This document shows, in pieces, positions 55,483-64,000 of a stretch of 64,000 nt of DNA. The position numbers were made by a program, and so were the translations under genes. The notes below the pieces were generated by a model, which saw nothing but the letters and a program-made list of their open reading frames with translations, was not told where the DNA came from and ran no database searches. Source of the DNA: Bradysia coprophila (taxonomy: Eukaryota; Arthropoda; Insecta; Diptera; Sciaridae); NCBI RefSeq assembly GCF_014529535.1, contig NW_023503456.1, positions 124,001 to 188,000 on the forward strand, given 5' to 3'. The number at the start of each line of letters is the position of its first letter. Positions within the stretch are counted from its first letter, which is position 1.

Positions 55483-56596
55483 AGGTTGCAATTGGTTATG
55501 ATAAAATAAGGCTTTCGCTTATTATGCTTATTGTTATTGTATAGACATGACGTAAATGATCTGTGAAAGTAATTTTTGTCAACGCAAAAAATCGACCTGA
55601 GAAACGTTATTCACGACGGCGACGGGTGTGCACAACTTCGTTGAGAATGACAATGCGTCACATCTTCTGCTGATCGGGATATCCTCCTTTATAATTCATT
55701 CTTAAAATTACATGTGAAGCGTTGGCAACCAGAGCCGGATTAACACGATGGGCTTTAGGGGCTTAGCCCCTTGGCGCTGGATAAAAGTGACGCTGGAAAA
55801 TTAATAATGAATCGTGTTTAGTTTACTGGTTTCATTAGAATAAACTACTTTTACCGATATTTAAAAAAATTTTGCCTGCGGCGTATTTATGTCATCTCTT
55901 AAAAAGATAAGGCATCACAGTTTTCACATTTTCTTGTTTGGAAATTCCTGATATCCACTGTATCCAGAATACTGGGAAATCAGAAAAATTAAACTTCAAA
56001 TTCTTGATTGGCATTTTATTTCCGATCAGCAAATCAGTTTTATCATCGGGAAATTTCAGCTCTCAACATACTCGTTTAGTAGTAGCATATGTCATTCAGA
56101 GGTAATAACATGGCAGATGTAAAATTGTTATTCAAAATCAATCTGCTGGCCTCAAAAAAAGTTTTACTTATCGACGAATTTTGTCTAAGACTAACCATGA
56201 AAGAAAAATAAAGTTGCACACGGAATGTATATTCTTGAAAGTTTCTTGATGGAAAGAATCTAAAAATTCTTTGCTCGCTTCGCTCGCGGTTACTTTCTCC
56301 TTCCTTTCACTTTTAAATGAATATCAGCAAAATGAAAAAACTAGGCCCACCTTATGGGTAGGTCAGGTCCTTTCACTGACTGAATTTTTCAATCAATTTT
56401 TGCGATTGTTATAAAAATATCATAAAACTGTCCATCGATTCTAATGTGATCGTAACCATAAATATTCGTAACTTGACAGTTGCGTGTATAAAATCCCATA
56501 ATATCATAAAATCAAGTTACGAATTCTTAAAGTAACGAAAAAACGAAGAAGATTTCTTGCTTATGTTTTGAGCAAAAATGAAACTCGTTCAATTTT

Positions 56597-59500
56597 TAGC
56601 CCCGTACGAAGTACTGGGGGCTTATAAGATTAATATGCCGTTTGTAACACGTCGAATTGGAAGCAGACAGTAAGGGCAAAGCATTTGGTTATGTTCATAG
56701 ATGACGAATCCGCAATAAAACAAGGCATCAGAACAGTCGGAGCGTTTGCTGCGACTTAGCCCCGTACAACCCGTAATCCTATTTCGTCCGCAACCATAAT
56801 ACGTCCGTAGCCCTAATAAGCCCGGAACCCTAATACGTTTACAACCCTCTAATGCGTCTGTTACCAAAATGCAAGTCAAGTTGGGCATTTTCAAATTTAC
56901 TGAAACTGTTCATTTTTAAAATTGCGCATAGCGCAATTACGAAAGCCCGTACGAAGTACCTTTTAAATAAAACCAACAATTTACGACATTATTTTAGAAA
57001 CCCAAAATTTTTTGCCAACTTTCCATTGGGTATTCAATTACCTCTCAAATGAAACAAAAACTAGCAAAATCGGATGAGATTTACTCGATTTATGTGCAAA
57101 AAACACTTAGGGCCGAGTAGCGGCCTCAAGGTACTCCAACACAATTCGATATGTGTACAAAAATGCTACTTCATGTATAAAACTTCATAAGAGCACGGAG
57201 AAATTCAGAATTGGCCGAGGTGTAAGGCAGGGTGACACCATTTCACCGAAATTATTCACGGCGATTCTGCAGAGTATTTTTAGGAAGTTAAACTGGAGTA
57301 AAATGGGAATAAAGATAAATGGAGAGTACCTGAGCAATCTCCGCTTCGCTGATGACATTGTACCGATAGCAGCGAATCTAGGTCAGGCTCAGCTTATGCT
57401 ACAACAGTTAAGTGAAGAGGCGAGCAAAGTTGGCCTCAAGATGAACTTATCGAAAACAAAAGTCATGACCAACATCGGGGACGATATAGAAATCAAAATT
57501 GGTGACACTGTCATTGAACGAGTCGACAGCTATGTATATCTAGGACATAAACTGAAGTTAGGTCTGGACAACCAAACTGCAGAAATAAGACGTAGGATTG
57601 GTCTTGCATGGGCAGCGTTCGGAAAACTCAGACTAATTTTCAAAAGCAAAATGAATAATAGTCTGAAACGCAAAGTCTTCGACACTTGTGTCCTTCCAGT
57701 GCTCACTTATGGAGCGGAAACGTTAACTTTAACAAAAGCATCCGAAGATAAATTGAGAGTGACACAAAGAGCCATGGAACGGAGTATGCTCGGAATAACA
57801 CTCAGAGACAGAATGACGAATCAATGGATTCGACAACAAACCAGGGTCGTTGATGTCATGGAAAGAATAGCATCTCTGAAATGGAGCTGGGCGGGACATA
57901 TTGCAAGAAGGACAGACGAACGTTGGACCAAAAAGATCATGAACTGGCGACCATATAAAAGACGAGCTATAGGTAGACCACCAGAGAGATGGACAAACGG
58001 AATTAAGAATATTGCAGGTACAAACTGGCAGCAAATGGCAATGGATCGTACGAAATGGAAAGAAGTTGGAGAGGCCTACATCCAGCAGTGGATAGAAACA
58101 GGCTGAAAAAGAAGAAGAAGAAGAAGCGGCCTTAGTCCAAGGGCCCAAATTTAAAATTTTTTTCGCCACGTTCTTTTCGGTATTCAATTACCTTCCATAA
58201 AAAACTAAATCTAGCAAAATCGGATGAGATTTACTCGATTTATGTGCAAAAAACACTTAGGGCCGAGTAGTGGCCTTAGTCCAAGGGCCCAAATTTGAAA
58301 CTTTTTTCGCCATCATTCTATTCGGCATTCAATTATCTCTCAAATGAAACAAAAACTAGCAAAATCGGATGAGATTTACTCGATTTATGTGCAAAAAACA
58401 CTTAAGGCCGAGTAGCGGCCTTAGTCCAAGGGCCCTAATTTGAAACTTTTTTCGTCACGTTCTTTTCGGTATTCAATTACCTTCCATAAAAAACTAAAAC
58501 TAGCAAAATCGGATGAGATTTACTCGATTTATGTGCAAAAAACACTTAGGGCCGAGTAACGACCTTTGAGCCCTCCCAACAAGCCCACGTTGCATCTTAC
58601 CCAAAAACAATGTTCAGCAACTTTGTTCTACTCGTCAATACCTTTCATTTGATATATCACAAGCAGCTATTGCGTGCGTATTTCGGTAGATATCGTCGAA
58701 AGACTGAAAAACACCTATAGGGCCCTAGCTCTGGAGGGGCCGACCCTACCATGCCCATTTTCGAACTTGACCTTACTTTTGTCGATACCAATCGGGGAAA
58801 AAAAGAATTTTGAAAAAAGCTTGTGATTTACTCAAGCTAGAGGGGTCACGGACGGACGGACTCCGATTTTGCTAGTTTTAGTTTTTTATGGAAGGTAATT
58901 GAATACCGAAAAGAACGTGACGAAAAAAGTTTCAAATTAGGGCCCTTGGACTAAGGCCGCTACTCGGCCCTAAGTGTTTTTTGCACATAAATCGAGTAAA
59001 TCTCATCCGATTTTGCTAGTTTTTGTTTCATTTGAGAGATAATTGAATGCCGAATAGAATGATGGCGAAAAAAGTTTCAAATTTGGGCCCTTGGACTAAG
59101 GCCGCTACTCGGCCCTACGTGTTTTTTGCACATAAATCGAGTAAATCTCATCCGATTTTGCTAGATTTAGTTTTTTATGGAGTCTAATTGAATACCGAAA
59201 AGAACGTGGCAAAAAAAGTTTCAAATTTGGGCCCTTGGACTAAGGCCGCTACTCGGCCCTAAGTGTTTTTTGCACATAAATCGAGTAAATCTCATCCGAT
59301 TTTGCTAGTTTTTGTTTCATTTGATAGATAATTGAATGACGAATAGAATGATGGCAAAAAAGTTTCAAATTTGGGCCCTTGCACTAAGGCCGCTACTCGG
59401 CCCTAAGTGCTTTTTGCACATAAATCGAGTAAATCTCAACCGATTTTGATAGTTTTTGTTTCATTTGAGAGGTAATTGAATACCCAATGGAAAGTTGGCA

Positions 59501-61034
59501 AAAAATTTTGGGTTTCTAAAATAATGTCGTAAATTGTTGGTTTTATTTGAAAGGTACTTCGTACGGGCTTTCGTAATTGCGCTATGCGCAATTTAAAAAA
59601 TGAACAGTTTCAGTAAATTTGACAATGCGCAACTTGACTTGCATTTTGGTAACAGACGCATTAGAGGGTTGTAGACGTATTAGGGTTCCGGGCTTATTAG
59701 GGCTACGGACGTATTATGGTTGCGGACGAAATAGGATTACGGGTTGTACGGGGCTAAGTCGCAGCAAACGCTCCGACTGTTCTGATGCCTTGTTTTTATT
59801 GCGGATTCGTCATCTATGAACATAACCAAATGCTTTGCCCTTACTGTCTGCTTCCAATTCGACGTGTTACAAACGGCATATTAATCTTATAAGCCCCCAG
59901 TACTTCGTACGGGGCTAAAAAATGTCCGTCTGTCCGTCCGTCCGTCCATCCGTCCGTCCGTCCGTCCATCCGTCCGTCCGTGACCCCTCTAGCTTGAGTA
60001 AATCACAACCTTTTTTCAAAATTCTTTTTTTCCCCGATTGGTATCGACAAAAGTAAGGTCAAGTTCGAAAATGGGCATGGTAGGGTCGGCCCCTCCAGAG
60101 CTAGGGCCCTATAGGTGTTTTTCAGCCTTTCGACGATATCTACCAAAATACGCACGCAATAGCTGCTTGTGATATATCAAATGAAAGGTATTGACGAGTA
60201 GAACAAAGTTGCTGAACATTGTTTTTGGGTAAGATGCAACGTGGGCTTGTTGGGAGGGCTCAAAGGACGTTACTCGGCCCTAAGTGTTTTTTGCACATAA
60301 ATCGAGTAAATCTCATCCGATTTTGCTAGATTTAGTTTTTTATGGAAGGTAATTGAATACCGAAAAGAACGTGGCGAAAAAAGTTCCAAATTTGGGCCCT
60401 TGGACTAAGGCCGCTACTCGGCCCTTAGTGTTTTTTGCACATAAATCGAGTAAATCTCATCCGATTTTGCTAGTTTTTGTTTCATTTGAGAGATAATTGA
60501 ATGCCGAATAGAATGATGGCAAAAAAAGTTTCAAATTTGGGACCTTGGACTAAGGCCGCTACTCGGCCCTAAGTGGTTTTTGCACATAAATCGAGTAAAT
60601 CTCATCCGATTTTGCTAGATTTAGTTTTTTATGGAAGGTAATTGAATACCGAAAAGAACGTGGCGAAAAAAGTTTCAAATTAGGGTCCTTGGGCTAAGGC
60701 CGCTACTCGGCCCTAAGTGTTTTTTGCACATAAATCGAGGAAATCTCATCCGATTTTGCTAGTTTTTGTTTCATTTGAGAGGTAATTGAATACCCAATGG
60801 AAAGTTGGCAAAAAATTTTGGGTTTCTAAAATAATGTCGTAAATTGTTGGTTTTATTTGAAAGGTACTTCGTACGGGCTTTCGTAATTGCGCTATGCGCA
60901 ATTTTAAAAATGAACAGTTTCAGTAAATTTGACAATGCCCAACTTGACCTGCATTTTGGTAACAGACGCATTAGAGGGTTGTAGACGTATTAGGGTTCCT
61001 GCAAACGCTCCGACTGTTCTGATGCCTTATTTTT
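56597..61034. mobile_element. Head-to-head copies of the 145-bp-repeat fold-back family
   Basis: Forward modules (TAGCCCCGTACGAAGTACTG at 56599, A segment 56728-57000, ~145-base tandem units 57000-58560, distal segment 58565-58860) are followed by reverse-complement tandem units (58870-59520). Then come reverse end modules ending CAGTACTTCGTACGGGGCTA at 59903-59922, a second inverted distal segment (60000-60265) and more reverse units (60266-60840). A partial end closes it at 61034. A (GTCC)n microsatellite lies at 59927-59986. Nothing is coded except the inserted LINE copy. Confidence 0.85.
57125..58126 (+). pseudogene. 5'-truncated RTE copy
   Basis: The 3' ~1 kb of the RTE element, open for 317 codons (57153-58106), from the RT domain after FIDFEKAFD to the natural stop and (GAA)n tail. 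It retains RQGDTISPKLF, FADD and the WSWAGHIAR region but lacks the endonuclease and the first catalytic Asp. Inserted within a 145-base unit; the short duplication AGCGGCC flanks it (57119-57125 and 58125-58131). This is ordinary target-primed insertion with 5' truncation. Confidence 0.9.
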
Positions 61035-61057
61035 TTACAAACCACGAAATCACTCAA

Positions 61058-61322
61058 AATAGTACATTTCGTACCTAGGACTAAAAGTCTTTTTTAGCGT
61101 GTGAGAAGTTGCCAGACAGAGCCGAAGGCGAGGTCTGGAAACGAATACGCTAAAAAAGGCTTTTAGTCCGTGGTACGAATAGTATTTTTCTCCGTCCAAT
61201 ATGAAAAATACTATTCGTACCACGGACTAAAAGTCTTTTTTAGCGTATTCGTTTCCAGACCTCTCTGGAAACTTCTCACACGCTAAAAAAGACTTTTAGT
61301 CCTAGGTACGAAATGCACTATT
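61058..61322. repeat. Nested palindrome (palindrome of palindromes)
   Basis: The outer ends AATAGTACATTTCGTACC and GGTACGAAATGCACTATT are inverted. Each half holds CTAAAAGTCTTTTTTAGCGT and its complement, so each half also folds on itself. GAGCCGAAGGCG lies at 61119-61130 in the left half; the right half lacks most of that loop. Confidence 0.85.
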
Positions 61323-61583
61323 TCGAAATGATTTCTGGATTATTACTCCAATACTTTCCATTAACGAACCTAGCCCACGGGCTTTTTTAAGCGTGTAATT
61401 TACACATTGTGTGTAAAAACTTTTAAAAAGTGTGTAATCTTACACACTTTTGTGTTTGCACAAAAAATGTGTAATTATACACGTTTTCAGAGAAAAAAAA
61501 ATTCACCAACAGTCTACTTGAAGCAACACACAAAAACTGGAAAGTCAGCATGCAATATTTGGTCGATGAGAAACTGGGAGTTG

Positions 61584-62107
61584 GGGAATCTCGCGCCGTG
61601 CGAAATTCCTACTCTAGAGTGGTAATTTCGCGCCCATACATTTTTTGAATATTTGGAAACGGGTGCAAGGTGTTGTTGGAAGTCAGCGCGAATTATGGAA
61701 TTCGGTGCGAATTTGATTTATGATGGTTTTAGGCAAAGTAAAAGTTGGAAATGGGTGCAATTTAGAGCGTGTACAAAGAAACTGAAAGTTGGAAATTGGT
61801 GCGAACTCGATTTAGAGCATGTACAAAGAAACTAAATTTTCCTTTTACGAAATGTTAACAAAGACTGAGGGAATTTTTCTATTACAAAATTGTGTTCGCA
61901 CCCCTTTCCAACTTTTACTTTCTTTAAAAATGCTCTAAATCGAGTTCGCACCCATTTCCAACTTTTACTTGACCTAAAATCATCATAAATCAAATTCACA
62001 CCGAATTCCATAATTCGCGCCGAATTCCAACAACACCAAAAATTCAAGAAATGTATGGGCGCGAAATTACCACTATAGAGTAGGAATTTCGCGCGGCGCG
62101 AGATTCC
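61584..62107. mobile_element. ~524-bp palindromic element
   Basis: GGAATCTCGCGCC... at the left and ...GGCGCGAGATTCC at the right start arms of about 220 bases that share GAATTCGGTGCGAATTTGAT and GCGAACTCGATTTAGAGCAT. Internal direct repeats (AAAGTTGGAAATGGGTGC-like) are present. A further GGAATCTCGCGCG word lies just outside at 62130. Confidence 0.8.
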
Positions 62108-62744
62108 ATTTTTTACTATATAAACGTAGGAATCTCGCGCGTATGGGCGGAGGGATTTCATAGATAGTCTTTCAGAAGCTGAGACCGGATTAGGGAAAAA
62201 ATTTACAAGCTTAATGGGCATGTGGTTTCCGAAGGAAATTTCAGTCAAGATTTCTCTCAGCTTCAACAAGAAATTACTTCATCAATTTTCGAAATGTTCG
62301 AGTGTGACTATCAGATAAGAGAGAGACTTACAATTACGATCGCTCGATCATATCTTAGTTGAACAAATGAGAACGTACCATCGAGTAGCATGTCCAGATT
62401 AAGAGTTTCGTTTATTCGCACAGTGATATTTCGATCTGGCTTGTACCAACAGTGTTCTCCGGTACAATTACTGCAAATTGTCTGTCAGAACAGAGAGGGA
62501 AAATTCGATACGGTCAAAACATCGCTCGCGCGATTTTGAGGTCATTGCACAATAGTTTTGTTTGAAGGGTATTATTTTCCGTTTTTATGTAAAGTGTGTA
62601 ATTATTACACACTTTTTCCAAAAGTGTGTATTCGCAAAAAGGTAATTGTAATTGTACACACATTTCAAATTTGCGAATAGGTACGTAATAACATTTGAGA
62701 AAAACTGTGTAATTTCTCGAAAAGCTTAAAAGTGCCCCTGACCT

Positions 62745-63125
62745 AGCCTCAGAAATTTCAGTCCTCTCTCGATTCAAAAACTTTTTTGGAAATACGTTTA
62801 GAATTACTCGAGCTACCGTATTATCAATCTTCGAGACGAAAATTCTTTTGACAATATCACAGAGGTCACCCGTTCCTTTATAGCTCATCTCCAAACTTAA
62901 CCTCAGGAATTTCATTTCTTGACGATAAGAAAATGGAAGTCCTCAAGTTATCGTGTTATCAAGAGACGAGACAAAAATTCTTTCGGGAGTATTATAGAGA
63001 TCGCATCGCCCGTCCGTTTTAGCCTATCTTCGAACTTAACCTCAGGAATTTAATTCCTCGTCGATTAAAAAACATTTTTGGAAATCCGTGACAAATTACT
63101 TAAGTTATCGTTTTATCAAGGAATG
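62745..63125. repeat. ~125-bp tandem repeat, about 2.5 units
   Basis: Each unit carries AACTTAACCTCAGGAATTT, AAACTTTTTTGGAAAT-like, TTACTCGAGCTACCGTATTA-like and GAGACGAAAATTCTTTTG-like blocks. Periodic ORFs on the minus strand are artefacts. Similar words occur in the distal segment of the 145-bp family (CATCTTCGAACTTAGCCTCA at 8330). Confidence 0.75.
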
Positions 63126-63415
63126 AACAAAATGTGACAAATATGTTAGAGTGTTTACTATCCGTCAGACCCATGACTTTCAGTCAAGATAATTATTTAC
63201 GACCGAAGTAAAACTTAGCTAGGCTACAGAATGTTACAACCCAGTTTACGTTCTTATTATCATTTCTCCTAACCGATCGTTAGGATATCGACATTAATAT
63301 TATTTTTAATATGTTTAATACGTTCACGAAAAGTAAAAGCCATGTTTTTGTACTTGGCGCTCTAAAACTAATAGCCCCGTGGCGCTGAAAACCTTAATCC
63401 GGCTCTGTTGGCAAC

Positions 63416-64000
63416 ATTATGAATTTATGACTTGAATTGTCATACTCATACCCAAAGTCTTTTAATTTTACGTTAAAGTGGACGATAACGTTGTTTCGTT
63501 TTTTTTCCTTCCGAGTATAAGAAAGGTGGCGTTCGTTTTATTTCCCCTCGAAATAAATTTTATTCAAGTAATAATTGGAATCGAGGTTTAAACGCCCTTA
63601 GTGCAAAAAGGTGTGATCAAAATTGAGTCGTAGTTTTCTTCTGAACTTTTATGTTGGTGCTACATAATGAAACAACTTTATTATCGGCAGATTGAATAAG
63701 GGATTTGATTTTTTTTAAGTGACTATTTATGGCGAGTGAAACAGTGTAACTGCATCTCTGTTATCTGTTCATCCAAATTTGCACAGAAAACAAGCAATGC
63801 TTTTTAAGCGCTTAGATAGCTCTAACGAGGCAAGGCAAGGCAACTTACATCCAAATAGGTCAGAGAATCCAAATTGGTACCGAATTGAAGAAATTTATGC
63901 GACATAAACTTTGAAAATTACAATTTTTTGGATGGTCTGGTGTGCGAGACTGGTTTAAAACAAGAGGAGATTTACGCGGCAGGCGCGTTAGCAATAGACT
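63416..64000. other. Flank right of the composite element; no gene seen
   Basis: AT-rich unique-looking sequence up to the window edge, with no ORF that has domain or splice support. Confidence 0.4.

Larger units (their letters stand above)
55730..63407. mobile_element. ~7.7-kb composite hAT-type unit
   Basis: The left end CAGAGCCGGATTAACACG and right end CTTAATCCGGCTCTG are inverted over 14 perfect bases. Both ends carry a subterminal AGCCCC...GGCGCT motif. The exact 8-base duplication TTGGCAAC lies at 55722-55729 and 63408-63415. The interior is fold-backs, a truncated RTE, nested palindromes and a short tandem array. No hAT transposase was recognised, so it is non-autonomous. Confidence 0.85.

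Overview
This is eukaryotic, repeat-dominated DNA: AT-rich, with GT-AG introns, TATA and Initiator core-promoter motifs, AATAAA signals, a THAP-type P-element transposase, an RTE-type LINE and many hairpin/MITE elements. The best inference is an insect, probably a dipteran such as a gnat or midge. No marker in the window fixes the species. Exon models below were built by hand from splice signals and reading-frame phase and have not been tested against transcripts.

Layout. 1-0.6 kb is a short-period minisatellite, followed by an F-box/LRR-like gene (0.6-2.0 kb). 2.0-6.9 kb is a fold-back with two generations of nested TA-targeting MITEs. 7.1-8.6 kb is the first copy of a dispersed family with about 145-bp internal tandem repeats and TAGCCCCGTACGAAG ends. 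10.2-16.9 kb is a P-element transposase gene that can be assembled in phase from six exons, with a fold-back and other repeats in its introns. 17-19.7 kb is mostly unassigned, with a MITE and a broken coding-like block. At 19.8 kb lies a tiny secreted-peptide gene with a textbook core promoter. 20.4-22.7 kb is a satellite made of two alternating ~20-bp monomers.

Two larger genes lie in the middle and are transcribed away from each other. On the minus strand (27.6-23.0 kb) is a six-exon gene for a ~753-aa coiled-coil protein that I cannot name. On the plus strand (29.3-39.4 kb) is a ten-exon gene for a ~1047-aa protein with two zinc-finger-like motifs, a tyrosine-recombinase-like C-terminal domain and a basic tail. 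This is the most interesting gene here. Its introns carry several MITEs, including a hAT-type one with an exact 8-bp target duplication.

39.5-44 kb is small palindromic repeats. 44.2-49.1 kb is a second array of the same satellite in the opposite orientation, with a captured LINE fragment. 52.1-55.5 kb is a full-length RTE LINE with an intact 1017-aa ORF and an 11-bp target duplication. 55.73-63.41 kb is bounded by 14-bp inverted ends and an exact 8-bp duplication. It therefore reads as one ~7.7-kb hAT-type composite unit that holds fold-backs, a truncated RTE copy and nested palindromes but no recognisable transposase. The repeat content (satellites, fold-backs, P, hAT, Tc1-like and LINE) suggests a recombination-poor or heterochromatin-flanked region. 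That last point is inference.
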